DNA from: Chryseobacterium candidae
Lineage (GTDB): Bacteria; Bacteroidota; Bacteroidia; Flavobacteriales; Weeksellaceae
DNA: 43,384 nucleotides
Assembly: GCF_004916905.1 (NCBI RefSeq)
Contig: NZ_SDLV01000020.1
Location: 1-43,384, forward strand
Direction: 5' to 3'
Shown: piece by piece, positions 26,481-34,688 of the stretch
Layout of the letters: every line of letters starts with the position of its first letter
Position numbering within the stretch: position 1 is the first letter of the stretch
Translations under genes and position numbers: made by a program
The notes under the pieces: model-generated
Databases searched by the model: none
What the model saw: the letters and a program-made list of their open reading frames with translations, nothing else
Told to the model about the DNA's origin: nothing

Positions 26481-27017
26481 ATGGCTTCAGCAGAACTGAT
26501 CAAAAGATTAGAAGAAACAATTGAAAATATCCCCGATTTTCCGATCCCGGGAATACAGTTTAAGGATATTTCACCCATCTTTCTAAACCCAAAACTTTAT
26601 GAAGATGTTATTGCAGATCTTGCTGCTTTCAGTAAAGGGAAAATAGATGCAGTCTGCGGAATAGAAAGCCGCGGTTACCTTTTTGGGATCGCAATTGCTG
26701 TAGCATTGGAAGTACCTTTCGTCTTAATCAGAAAAGCCGGAAAGCTTCCTCCGCCTGTCATTTCAGAAAAATATGATCTGGAATATGGAAGTGCCATAAT
26801 TGAAACCCGTGAAGGACAGATAAAACCCGGACAAAGAATTTTAATCCATGATGATCTCTTAGCAACGGGAGGAACTACTGAAGCAGCAGCAAAATTGATA
26901 GAAAAGCAGGGAGCAATTGTCTCACAGTTTAGTTTTCTTATCGGTTTGCAAGGTTTGAATGGTGACGAAAAACTGAAAAGATTCGGTGCAGAAATTTACC
27001 ATATTTTAGGGTATTAA
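26481..27017 (+). CDS. apt: Adenine phosphoribosyltransferase
   Basis: Salvage enzyme converting adenine and PRPP to AMP. The 178-residue length is standard. The N-terminal IPDFPIPGIQFKDISPIF motif, the adenine-side IESRGYLFGIAIA, the flexible-loop KAGKLPPPVISEKYDLEYG and the PRPP-binding ILIHDDLLATGGTT are all present. It follows the lipoprotein gene by 3 nt and is probably cotranscribed with it. An inverted-repeat hairpin ending in T-residues lies 14 nt after the stop. Confidence 0.97.
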   Translation: MASAELIKRLEETIENIPDFPIPGIQFKDISPIFLNPKLYEDVIADLAAFSKGKIDAVCGIESRGYLFGIAIAVALEVPFVLIRKAGKLPPPVISEKYDLEYGSAIIETREGQIKPGQRILIHDDLLATGGTTEAAAKLIEKQGAIVSQFSFLIGLQGLNGDEKLKRFGAEIYHILGY

Positions 27018-27031
27018 GATTCAATATATAT

Positions 27032-27123
27032 GCTTCGACTCCGCTCAGCATGACAACGCTAATCATTTACTGTGAGATTAAACCAGGGAATATTAAAAGT
27101 GTCATGCTGAGCGGAGTCGAAGC
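27032..27123. repeat. Perfect 24-bp inverted repeat (REP-like) behind apt
   Basis: The left arm (27032-27055) begins GCTTCGACTCCGCTCAGC. The right arm (27100-27123) is its exact reverse complement, with a 44-nt spacer. It is much more GC-rich than the surroundings. The right arm is followed by GTTTTTT, so the RNA hairpin could end apt transcription. The arm resembles repetitive extragenic palindromes that I recall from flavobacterial genomes. Only this one copy is visible in the window. Confidence 0.8.
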
Positions 27124-27183
27124 GTTTTTTATAAGAATTTACATTATTTGTTTAAATAAAATCAACAATATAAACAAAGTATT

Positions 27184-27213
27184 TTGTAAATCTCTCAGAA
27201 ACAATTAAATTTG
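27184..27213 (+). promoter_or_regulatory. promoter of the TPR-like gene and ribH
   Basis: TTG (27184-27186), 19-nt spacer, TAAATTTG (27206-27213), 21 nt before the start codon. A full consensus match. Confidence 0.75.
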
Positions 27214-27234
27214 CATTTCAATTTTTAAAAACTT

Positions 27235-27942
27235 ATGGCAAAATTGGGAAAGAGTGCTCAGCATGAGCAAGAAGGTAAAGAAACGGTTGAGTTCTTTAAA
27301 GACCTTGACAGAGAAGCTTTAAACACTGAAAGATTTGTTGAAAAATATTCAAAACCACTGGGTTTAATATTCGGAGCATTGATTTTGGGAGTTTTAGGAT
27401 TCTTTGCTTATAAGCAATTTGTGATTGCTCCAAAGAACACTGAAGCTGTAAAAAGTTTCCTTGCTGCTCAAAAAAATCTTACAGAAGGTAAAGATAAAGA
27501 TGCTTTAGGTGGAAAGTCTGCTGCTAATCCTGGCTTTATAGGAACAGCCAACGAGTATTCTTCTACTGAAATTGGTAAACTTTCTGCTTACAATGCCGGT
27601 TTATTAAAATTCAAAGAAGGAAAATTTCAGGAAGCATATGATCTTTTGGATAAATTTTCTTCCAAAAACAAAACTCTGATGGCAATGAAATATGGAGCTA
27701 TGGCTGATGCAAAATCAGGTCTTAACAAAAACGACGAAGCTCTATCTTTATTAGACCAGGCCGCATCAGCATCTGATGATCCTTATACAACTTATTATTT
27801 TACAAGAAAAGCAGGTATTCTTGCTTTAGGATTAAAGAAAAATGCAGAAGCTAAAAAATACTTCTCTGCAATTGATGAGAAATATCAGGACTACGACAAC
27901 GGAATGTCTGATTCTTATATCGAAATGACTAAATATTATTAA
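27235..27942 (+). CDS. Membrane-anchored tetratricopeptide-like protein
   Basis: A 235-residue protein with a cytosolic N-terminus, one membrane helix at about residues 43-62 (PLGLIFGALILGVLGFFAY) and a C-terminal alpha-helical repeat region (AYNAGLLKFKEGKFQEAYDLL, AMADAKSGLNKNDEALSLLDQA, AGILALGLKKNAEAKKYF). Topology and repeats resemble YfgM/PpiD-associated TPR proteins of the inner membrane, but the link is by shape only. It starts the unit TPR-ribH; ribH begins 3 nt after its stop. Conservation of this pair in flavobacteria is known to me from general gene order, not from a search. Confidence 0.8.
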   Translation: MAKLGKSAQHEQEGKETVEFFKDLDREALNTERFVEKYSKPLGLIFGALILGVLGFFAYKQFVIAPKNTEAVKSFLAAQKNLTEGKDKDALGGKSAANPGFIGTANEYSSTEIGKLSAYNAGLLKFKEGKFQEAYDLLDKFSSKNKTLMAMKYGAMADAKSGLNKNDEALSLLDQAASASDDPYTTYYFTRKAGILALGLKKNAEAKKYFSAIDEKYQDYDNGMSDSYIEMTKYY

Positions 27943-27945
27943 AAA

Positions 27946-28464
27946 ATGGCAACAGTTAATCTTTCCGATTACAAGCCACTTCATATAACTAATGCCGAAG
28001 ATTTTTCTATCGGCATTGTTTTTTCTGAGTGGAATGATTTTGTAACGTACAATCTTCGTGATGCAGCTTTGGAAATCCTTGAAAAAGAAGGAGTAAAAAC
28101 AGAAAACATCAAACTTTTCCCTGTACCAGGAGCTTTTGAATTAAGCTATGCAAGCATGCAGCTTTGCAAAGAGAGAAAATATGATGCAGTAATCTCTATC
28201 GGATGTGTAATCCGGGGGGAAACACCACACTTCGACTATGTATGTTCTGCAGTAGCACAGGGAATCAAAGACTGTAACATCATGACTGATACTCCCACAA
28301 TCTTCTGTGTATTAACTGATGACACCAAAGAACAATCTGTCGCAAGAAGCGGCGGTGATCTTGGAAACAAAGGCGTAGAAGCAGCCGTTACAGCGCTAAG
28401 AATGATTGATTTCAAAAAAAAATTATCTGATAAAAAAGGAAATATCGGTTTTGGACACTCTTAA
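27946..28464 (+). CDS. ribH: 6,7-dimethyl-8-ribityllumazine synthase
   Basis: Penultimate step of riboflavin synthesis: condenses the ribityl-aminouracil with dihydroxybutanone phosphate. The 172-residue protein has the family segments FSIGIVFSEWNDFVTYNL, VPGAFELSYA, ISIGCVIRGETPHFDYVC (with the catalytic His in the last part) and NKGVEAAVTALRMI. It is slightly longer than icosahedral homologues at the C-terminus. It follows the TPR-like gene by 3 nt, and a terminator follows. Confidence 0.96.
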   Translation: MATVNLSDYKPLHITNAEDFSIGIVFSEWNDFVTYNLRDAALEILEKEGVKTENIKLFPVPGAFELSYASMQLCKERKYDAVISIGCVIRGETPHFDYVCSAVAQGIKDCNIMTDTPTIFCVLTDDTKEQSVARSGGDLGNKGVEAAVTALRMIDFKKKLSDKKGNIGFGHS

Positions 28465-28490
28465 CTGCTTATCCACTTTGACAATATAAT

Positions 28491-28516
28491 GGACTATTTT
28501 TTAATAGTCCTTTTTT
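28491..28516 (+). terminator. rho-independent terminator after ribH
   Basis: Perfect 8-bp stem GGACTATT (28491-28498) with AATAGTCC (28503-28510), loop TTTT, then six T. Confidence 0.9.
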
Positions 28517-28597
28517 ATTAGTAGATAAATAATTCTAAAATCTTACTAATAACAAGGATGTTTTTCTTTTTTTCAGTCAAAAGTTCTCTACAAAAAC

Positions 28598-28605
28598 TAT
28601 CTTTG
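28598..28605 (+). promoter_or_regulatory. -7 promoter element of the LTA-synthase-family gene
   Basis: TATCTTTG matches TAnnTTTG. Its last G is the first base of an in-frame GTG, so that GTG cannot be the start and the ATG at 28632 is preferred. Confidence 0.55.
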
Positions 28606-28631
28606 TGAAAATTAATAAAGACGGTCAAGAC

Positions 28632-30710
28632 ATGTTTTTAAAAAAAATAAAACCCTTCCTGTATTTAGGAATTTTTTATCTTATTATTTCTTTGATAATA
28701 AGAGCAGTATTCTTTTTTCATCCAATTACTACCGCTAGTTTCGGATTTTTCGAAGTTGTAAAAGTTTTGCTGATAGGTCTGGTGAATGACGTTTTCGTCT
28801 TCATATTGGCCAGCTCTATTCTTGCCCTTTACTTCCTCTTTCTTTCGGATTCAAAATATAAAAAGCCTTACGGTTATACTATTCTGGGGGCGCTGGTTCT
28901 ATTCTTCCTTTATATCTGGCTTGTTCCGAATAATATTTTCAAGCAGTATGGAGGTTCTGTTATGGAGATCGCTCTTGTTTTTGTAGGAATAAAGACGCTT
29001 TTCTTCGGATTGATGCTGTTTCTTCCTACACAAAGAATTAAAATCCGTAACACCCTATATTTCATCACATTACTATTATATGTTCTGCTGATCATTTTCA
29101 ACGGAGTAAGTGAATATTTCTTCTATAATGAATTTGGAGTACGTTATAATTTTATTGCAGTAGATTATCTTATTTATACGAATGAGGTGATTGGGAATAT
29201 TATGGAAAGTTATCCGGTTATTCCGCTGTTTTCAGCCATTATGATCGTTACCCTTGCCATCACCTGGTTTATTTATAAGAAAACAAAAAATGAACTGCTG
29301 GAACTTCCTGATTTTAAACAAAAAATGGTGCTGCTGGGCAGTTATATGGTACTTTGTGCGTTGAGTGCACTGGCAATACCTTCTTTGATGCAAATCAGAT
29401 CCGACAATGTTTTTGCAGACGAAATTGAAGCCAACGGACTTCCCAAGTTCTACTGGGCATTTACCCATAATGAGCTGGATTATTTCCAGTTTTACTCTCA
29501 GATTAACCAGCAGCAGGCTGAAAAGAATTTCTTAAGCCAGTATCCACAACAGACTTTATCAAGGACTGTTGTTGCTGCACAGCCTGAAGTAAAGAAAAAC
29601 GTAGTATTGATCTCCATTGAAAGTCTTTCTGCAGATTTCATGGAACACTATGGTAATACCCAAAAAATTACTCCTTTTCTGGATAGCCTTGCTGATAAAT
29701 CACTGATGTTTACCAATCTTTATGCAACCGGAAACAGAACTGTACGCGGACTGGAAGCTTTGACATTATGTATTCCTCCTACAGCAGGAGAAAGTATCAT
29801 CAAGAGAGATGATAATAAGAATAAGTTCACCACCGGGAGTGTTTTCAAGTCTAAAGGATATGATGTCAAATTTTTATATGGTGGATACAGCTATTTCGAT
29901 AATATGCAGGACTTCTTTGGAGGAAACGGCTATGGTATTGTAGACAGAAATAATTTTAAACCAGAAGAAATCACTTTTGCCAATGTTTGGGGTGTTGCTG
30001 ATGAAGATATGGCCAGAAAAGCTATTCAGGTGATGAATGCTGAAGCAAAATCCGGAAAACCATTTTTTAATCACTGGATGACGGTTTCCAATCACAGACC
30101 GTTTACTTATCCTGACGGAAGAATTGATATTCCCGGAACAGCAAAATCCCGTGAAGGCGGTGTAAAATATACTGATTACTCGCTTAAATTGTTCTTCGAT
30201 ATGGCTAAGAAACAAGACTGGTATAAAAACACAGTTTTTGTCATCATTGCAGACCACTGTGCATCCAGTGCCGGAAAAACAGAACTTCCTATGGATAAAT
30301 ACAGAATTCCTGTCATGGTATTTTCTGAAGGATTTATTCAGCCTCAGAAATTCAATGCCTTGATGTCTCAGATAGACGTAATGCCTACCGTTTTGGGGCT
30401 ATTAAACTTCAGCTATCAGTCTAAATTCCTGGGCCAGGATGTATTCAAACCCGAATTCCAGCCTAAAGCTTATGTGGCAACCTATCAGGATCTTGGATTT
30501 ATCAAAGGGGAACGTTTGACCATTATTTCGCCGGTAAAAAAGGTAAAACAATATTCTTTAGAACTGGAAAAAAGTGATCTGAAACCGGAGTTTAAACTGT
30601 ACTACGACGAGAAATTATTAAAAAATCCAGATCAGAAACTGGTAGATGATGCGATATCAGCTTATCAGTCTACCTCTTACTGGCTAAAGACAAAACAACT
30701 CAACAGATAA
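28632..30710 (+). CDS. LTA synthase family phosphotransferase/sulfatase
   Basis: Inner-membrane protein of the LtaS/OpgB-type alkaline-phosphatase superfamily, which moves phosphoglycerol or similar groups to envelope glycans or lipids. The 692 residues comprise about five membrane helices (residues about 8-250) and a periplasmic catalytic domain. The domain contains NVVLISIESLSADF (metal-binding Glu), NRTVRGLEAL (probable Thr nucleophile), FFNHWMTVSNHRPF and VFVIIADHCAS (metal-binding Asp and His). The start at 28632 is chosen from the promoter position. Gram-negative flavobacteria lack lipoteichoic acid, so the acceptor is unknown; an osmoregulated glycan or a lipid headgroup is possible. 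The gene is a single unit after a terminator. Confidence 0.88.
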   Translation: MFLKKIKPFLYLGIFYLIISLIIRAVFFFHPITTASFGFFEVVKVLLIGLVNDVFVFILASSILALYFLFLSDSKYKKPYGYTILGALVLFFLYIWLVPNNIFKQYGGSVMEIALVFVGIKTLFFGLMLFLPTQRIKIRNTLYFITLLLYVLLIIFNGVSEYFFYNEFGVRYNFIAVDYLIYTNEVIGNIMESYPVIPLFSAIMIVTLAITWFIYKKTKNELLELPDFKQKMVLLGSYMVLCALSALAIPSLMQIRSDNVFADEIEANGLPKFYWAFTHNELDYFQFYSQINQQQAEKNFLSQYPQQTLSRTVVAAQPEVKKNVVLISIESLSADFMEHYGNTQKITPFLDSLADKSLMFTNLYATGNRTVRGLEALTLCIPPTAGESIIKRDDNKNKFTTGSVFKSKGYDVKFLYGGYSYFDNMQDFFGGNGYGIVDRNNFKPEEITFANVWGVADEDMARKAIQVMNAEAKSGKPFFNHWMTVSNHRPFTYPDGRIDIPGTAKSREGGVKYTDYSLKLFFDMAKKQDWYKNTVFVIIADHCASSAGKTELPMDKYRIPVMVFSEGFIQPQKFNALMSQIDVMPTVLGLLNFSYQSKFLGQDVFKPEFQPKAYVATYQDLGFIKGERLTIISPVKKVKQYSLELEKSDLKPEFKLYYDEKLLKNPDQKLVDDAISAYQSTSYWLKTKQLNR

Positions 30711-30775
30711 ATATCTAGGTATTTTCGCTTATAATCTGGCGTAAAATATTTAAATTAACCCATAAATTTATTAGT

Positions 30776-31639
30776 ATGAAATGGACAGACGACAGAGGCG
30801 GAAACGTTGATGACCGCCGTGGTTCAGGAGGCGGAGGAGGCGGTATGATTGTTGGAGGCGGACTAGGAACTTTAATTATAGCAGCCATCGTATTCTTTTT
30901 GGGAGGTGATCCGTCCGGTATTTTGAATTCCGGCAGCATGCAGCCTTCAGGAAACTCTGGAGAACAAAGAGAACTTACAGCCAGCGAAAAACAAGTTGGA
31001 GAAATGGTTGATATGATGGCCAAATGGAATATTCTTACCTGGGATCAGATTTTTAAAGAAAATGGAATGACTTACAGTGCTCCTCAGGTAGTTCTTTTCG
31101 AAAATACAACTTCTTCAGCATGTGGTACTGCTCAATCTGCTATGGGACCATTCTATTGCCCTGCCGATCAGAAAGTTTATATGGATATGAGTTTCTTCGG
31201 TGAGCTTCAGCAAAAATTCGGAGCTAAAGTAACGGAATTTACGGTGGCTTATGTTCTTGCGCATGAAGTAGGACACCATGTTCAGACGCTTCTGGGAACT
31301 ACTCAGAAAGTAGATGCGTTAAGAAGAAGCGGAAGATATTCCGAAGAACAGATGAACAGAGTATCCGTTGCTACAGAATTACAGGCTGATTTCTATGCCG
31401 GAGTATGGGCAAAAAGAACCAATGACAGCAAACACATTCTTGAACCGGGAGATATTGAATCTGCCATAGATGCCGCAGAAGCAGTGGGCGATGATAATAT
31501 TCAGAAAAGAGCACAGGGATATGTAAATCAGGAAAGCTTTACCCATGGATCTTCAGCTCAGCGTAAAGAATGGTTCATGAAAGGCTACAACACCGGAGAT
31601 ATCAGGCAGGGAGATACTTTCAACCAATTATTGAAATAA
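30776..31639 (+). CDS. Neutral zinc metallopeptidase, YpfJ family
   Basis: Membrane-anchored zinc peptidase of the KPN_02809/YpfJ family (peptidase M30-like, physiological substrate unknown). The 287-residue protein starts with the family motif MKWTDDRGGNVDDRRGSGGGGGG. A single membrane segment follows at about residues 25-42, then a Ser/Gly-rich linker and the catalytic domain. The zinc site AHEVGHHVQ is near residue 163, with a downstream TELQADFYAGVWA whose Glu or Asp probably completes it. The start fits the family N-terminus. It lies 65 nt behind the LTA-synthase-like gene and is closed by a bidirectional terminator. Confidence 0.9.
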   Translation: MKWTDDRGGNVDDRRGSGGGGGGMIVGGGLGTLIIAAIVFFLGGDPSGILNSGSMQPSGNSGEQRELTASEKQVGEMVDMMAKWNILTWDQIFKENGMTYSAPQVVLFENTTSSACGTAQSAMGPFYCPADQKVYMDMSFFGELQQKFGAKVTEFTVAYVLAHEVGHHVQTLLGTTQKVDALRRSGRYSEEQMNRVSVATELQADFYAGVWAKRTNDSKHILEPGDIESAIDAAEAVGDDNIQKRAQGYVNQESFTHGSSAQRKEWFMKGYNTGDIRQGDTFNQLLK

Positions 31640-31668
31640 TTTTATCAGATTTATTGATTATATAAAAC

Positions 31669-31700
31669 AAAAATGTGGTCTCATGTGAGACCGCATTTTT
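31669..31700. terminator. bidirectional terminator between ypfJ-like and GLPGLI genes
   Basis: A 15-bp stem (31669-31683 with 31686-31700, one G-U pair) around the centre TG, with A-run and T-run sides. It serves the convergent plus- and minus-strand genes. Confidence 0.88.
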
Positions 31701-31702
31701 TA

Positions 31703-32557
31703 TTACAATTCGATGGGATTAGAATTTTTTCTGGCTTCTTCTTTCACCCTTTCTTCCATTCTTTTTCTCATATCAGCAGGATTCTGATTTCCGCCACCGC
31801 CTCCAGGGCCTCTTCCTCCTCCGCCTATTCTCATCGGAGCACTGATACCTCCTGCACTCAGACTCATGAATGACATGGGATCAGTTTTAAACTTTTGCTG
31901 CTGCTTTACATAATCTGTTCTTTTTACCTTTAGCGTATTTCCAAACTGATTCAAAGTTGGAAATTCTGCAATTTTATAATTTTTCATTAAATCGAAAGAG
32001 TAATCTCCTTTGTCATCCTCTACTTTTACAATAAGTCCTGGAAGTCCTCCGAACTTATAAGGTCCATCCTGATAAGGAAGATCTGTGGTAAACCATGCCG
32101 TCCATTTTCTTCCTCCAAAATCGGTTTCTGCTTTCTGAACTTTATAGTCACCTATTTTCCTTGTCTCTGACTCTATTTTCCAGTTCAAAGGCCGATCTTC
32201 TTCGTAGGAGTAAATATCACGTCCGATTCTGTCTTTAAAATAGGTCTTTTGATTTGTTTTATCTTTTTCAATGGAATAGCTGATATTGGTTCTAAGACTT
32301 TCCATCTGGTCTCTGTTGATGCTTGCTCTTCCGCCTCCGCCCTGAAATGCCTTTTGCATGATAGAGTCTCTTTTGATTCTGTTTTCAGAATAAAACACTG
32401 ATTTTTCCGGAGAAATATCCAGATAAGCATTTTCCGTTTTGATATCTGTTTTATTTTCCGCATCTGGCTTCATAGTGACCTGATACACAAACCTGTTTGT
32501 CTGTGCAGAAACATTCTGTATGAAGAGTGCCAACGCGATAATACCTAATTTTTTCAT
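31703..32557 (-). CDS. GLPGLI family protein
   Basis: Exported protein of the Bacteroidota-specific GLPGLI family, of unknown function. The 284 residues begin with a signal peptide (about 1-18, ending NVSAQ). The diagnostic segment PYKFGGLPGLIVKVEDD lies at about residues 185-200, with WTAWFTTDLPYQDGP before it. The C-terminal 45 residues are unusual for the family: a Gly/Arg-rich stretch (RIGGGGRGPGGGGGN) and then a charged Arg/Glu/Lys segment. No TAnnTTTG promoter is seen upstream. Confidence 0.9.
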   Translation of the reverse strand: MKKLGIIALALFIQNVSAQTNRFVYQVTMKPDAENKTDIKTENAYLDISPEKSVFYSENRIKRDSIMQKAFQGGGGRASINRDQMESLRTNISYSIEKDKTNQKTYFKDRIGRDIYSYEEDRPLNWKIESETRKIGDYKVQKAETDFGGRKWTAWFTTDLPYQDGPYKFGGLPGLIVKVEDDKGDYSFDLMKNYKIAEFPTLNQFGNTLKVKRTDYVKQQQKFKTDPMSFMSLSAGGISAPMRIGGGGRGPGGGGGNQNPADMRKRMEERVKEEARKNSNPIEL

Positions 32558-32759
32558 TTATATTTTTTATTTTTTTGAATTTAAAAAGAGAACTGTATAA
32601 AATGATGATTTCTATTTTTTATAGATCGAAAATACGATTCAAGGTTAAATCCGTAACGAAATCTTCACATTGAAAGACTGGATTTATCTTTTTTTAACAT
32701 AATTTATGCCCCAGAAAATTGCTATTAATATCAGAATCATTAAAATAGATATCTTCGAT
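32558..32759. other. non-coding region upstream of the GLPGLI and carrier genes
   Basis: AT-rich divergent gap. I see no open frame and no recognisable RNA; the carrier promoter begins at its right end. Confidence 0.4.
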
Positions 32760-32790
32760 TTGAGATTGCGGAAATTAGTTTGTATTTTTG
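32760..32790 (+). promoter_or_regulatory. promoter of the SUF operon
   Basis: TTG (32760-32762), 20-nt spacer, TATTTTTG (32783-32790), 28 nt before the carrier start codon. Confidence 0.7.
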
Positions 32791-32818
32791 CATCATTAAA
32801 TCATTCTAAATAAATACA

Positions 32819-33148
32819 ATGATAAAAGTATCAGACTATGCAAAGGAGAAAGCCATCCAGTTGATGACGGAAGATGGTTTTAACCCTGCTGAAGATTATA
32901 TAAGAGTAGGGGTGAAAAGCGGCGGATGCTCTGGTTTAGAGTATGTTTTAAAGTTTGATAACCAAAAAACAGAAACAGATCAGATTTTTGAAGATAATAA
33001 CATAAAAATTATTATAGATAAGAAATCCATCCTTTATTTAGCAGGAACAACTCTTGAGTATTCAGGAGGGTTGAACGGAAAAGGGTTTGTTTTTAACAAC
33101 CCGAATGCATCCAGAACATGTGGATGTGGGGAATCATTTAGTCTTTAG
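32819..33148 (+). CDS. HesB/IscA-type A-type Fe-S carrier
   Basis: Small A-type carrier (SufA/IscA/ErpA group) that accepts Fe-S clusters from the SUF scaffold and hands them to targets. The 109 residues have the three conserved cysteines Cys37 (KSGGCSGLEY), Cys101 and Cys103 (TCGCGESF). SufA cannot be told from IscA by these motifs, so no symbol is given. It is the first gene of the SUF operon, 83 nt before sufB; that gap holds a repeat-made hairpin. Confidence 0.94.
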   Translation: MIKVSDYAKEKAIQLMTEDGFNPAEDYIRVGVKSGGCSGLEYVLKFDNQKTETDQIFEDNNIKIIIDKKSILYLAGTTLEYSGGLNGKGFVFNNPNASRTCGCGESFSL

Positions 33149-33166
33149 TGAAAAGACATTAGATCC

Positions 33167-33221
33167 TAGATTTCAGACCTCAGAGCTATTCTGAATTCTG
33201 AAATCTATAATCTGAAATCTA
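33167..33221 (+). repeat. Inverted and direct repeats in the carrier-sufB gap (possible switch)
   Basis: TAGATTTCAGA (33167-33177) is complementary to two identical copies of TCTGAAATCTA (33197-33207 and 33211-33221). A third degenerate TCTGAATTCT lies at 33190-33199. RNA could form either of two mutually exclusive 11-bp hairpins with 19- or 33-nt loops. The second downstream arm ends 10 nt before the sufB ATG. Confidence 0.65.
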
Positions 33222-33231
33222 AAAAAAAATA

Positions 33232-34680
33232 ATGAGTAAATATACAGAAGACGATTTAAGAGTCGATCTAGAAAATAAAAAATATGAATTCGGTTGGGAA
33301 ACGAAGATTGATTATGAAGACTTCCCGATTGGTTTAAATGAGGATATCATCCGTGCCATTTCTGCTAAAAAAGAAGAGCCGGAATGGATGACTGAATGGC
33401 GATTGGAATCTTTCAAAATCTGGCAGAAGATGGTAGAGCCTGAATGGGCAAACATCAAGTATGAAAAACCAGATTTCCAAGCAATCCGCTACTACGCTGC
33501 TCCTAAAGTAAAGCCTGAGCTGGCAAGTCTTGACGAGGTAGATCCTGAGTTGTTGAAGACATTCGCAAAGCTAGGGATTAATATCGAAGAGCAAAAAAGA
33601 CTTTCCGGAGTTGCTGTAGACATCGTAATGGACTCTATTTCTGTGAAAACTACATTCCAGGATACATTGGCAGAAAAAGGAATTATTTTCTGTTCAATCT
33701 CTGAAGCTATTAAAAATCATCCTGATCTGGTAAGAAAATATCTTGGAAAAGTAGTTCCAAGGGGAGATAACTTTTATGCCGCTTTGAATTCCGCAGTATT
33801 TTCTGACGGAAGTTTCTGTTATATTCCTAAAGGGGTAAAATGTCCTATGGAACTTTCCACTTATTTCCGTATCAACCAGGCAGGAACAGGACAGTTTGAA
33901 AGAACGCTTCTTGTAGCTGATGAGGGAAGTTATGTTTCTTATCTTGAAGGATGTACGGCTCCATCAAGAGATGAAAACCAGCTTCACGCAGCCGTTGTAG
34001 AGCTTATTGCTTTAGATAATGCTGAGATCAAATATTCAACAGTGCAGAACTGGTATCCTGGTAATGAAGAAGGAAAAGGCGGGGTATTCAACTTTGTAAC
34101 GAAAAGAGGACTTTGCGAAAAAAATGCAAAAATCTCATGGACACAGGTGGAAACAGGCTCAGCAGTGACATGGAAGTATCCGTCTTGTATCCTTAAAGGA
34201 GACAATTCTATCGGAGAATTCTACTCTATTGCGGTAACCAATAACCACCAGTATGCAGATACAGGAACAAAAATGATCCACATTGGTAAAAACACCAAAT
34301 CTACGATTATTTCAAAAGGTATTTCTGCCGGGAAATCTCAAAACTCCTACAGAGGACAGGTGAAAGTAATGCCTTCTGCAAAAGGAGCAAGAAACTTCTC
34401 ACAATGCGATTCTCTGTTGATGGGTAATGAATGTGGTGCTCATACTTTCCCTTATATTGAAATCAAAGATCCCACGGCACAGTTGGAACACGAGGCAACG
34501 ACTTCAAAAATCGGGGAAGACCAGATTTTTTACTGCAACCAGAGAGGTATTGATACAGAAAGAGCAATTGCTCTGATAGTAAATGGCTTCAGTAAAGAAG
34601 TTTTAAATAAACTTCCGATGGAGTTCGCTATTGAGGCACAGAAATTATTGGAAATTTCACTGGAAGGTTCAGTGGGATAA
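33232..34680 (+). CDS. sufB: Fe-S cluster assembly protein SufB
   Basis: Scaffold subunit of the SufBC2D complex on which Fe-S clusters are built. The 482-residue length matches family members. Visible signatures are [75 protein letters not shown] (motifs given in part), and the C-terminal beta-helix ends with [22 protein letters not shown]. It is followed after 8 nt by an exported hydroxyisourate hydrolase gene that interrupts the usual sufB-sufC junction. Confidence 0.97.
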   Translation: MSKYTEDDLRVDLENKKYEFGWETKIDYEDFPIGLNEDIIRAISAKKEEPEWMTEWRLESFKIWQKMVEPEWANIKYEKPDFQAIRYYAAPKVKPELASLDEVDPELLKTFAKLGINIEEQKRLSGVAVDIVMDSISVKTTFQDTLAEKGIIFCSISEAIKNHPDLVRKYLGKVVPRGDNFYAALNSAVFSDGSFCYIPKGVKCPMELSTYFRINQAGTGQFERTLLVADEGSYVSYLEGCTAPSRDENQLHAAVVELIALDNAEIKYSTVQNWYPGNEEGKGGVFNFVTKRGLCEKNAKISWTQVETGSAVTWKYPSCILKGDNSIGEFYSIAVTNNHQYADTGTKMIHIGKNTKSTIISKGISAGKSQNSYRGQVKVMPSAKGARNFSQCDSLLMGNECGAHTFPYIEIKDPTAQLEHEATTSKIGEDQIFYCNQRGIDTERAIALIVNGFSKEVLNKLPMEFAIEAQKLLEISLEGSVG

Positions 34681-34688
34681 TAGAAAAA

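Noticed and set aside
27056..27099. Small gene in the spacer of the inverted repeat
   Set aside because: Only 44 nt, with no start codon in a useful frame.
33149..33231. CRISPR-like array from the TCTGAAATCT repeats
   Set aside because: Units are only 10-11 nt, three in number, with no regular spacers and no cas genes.
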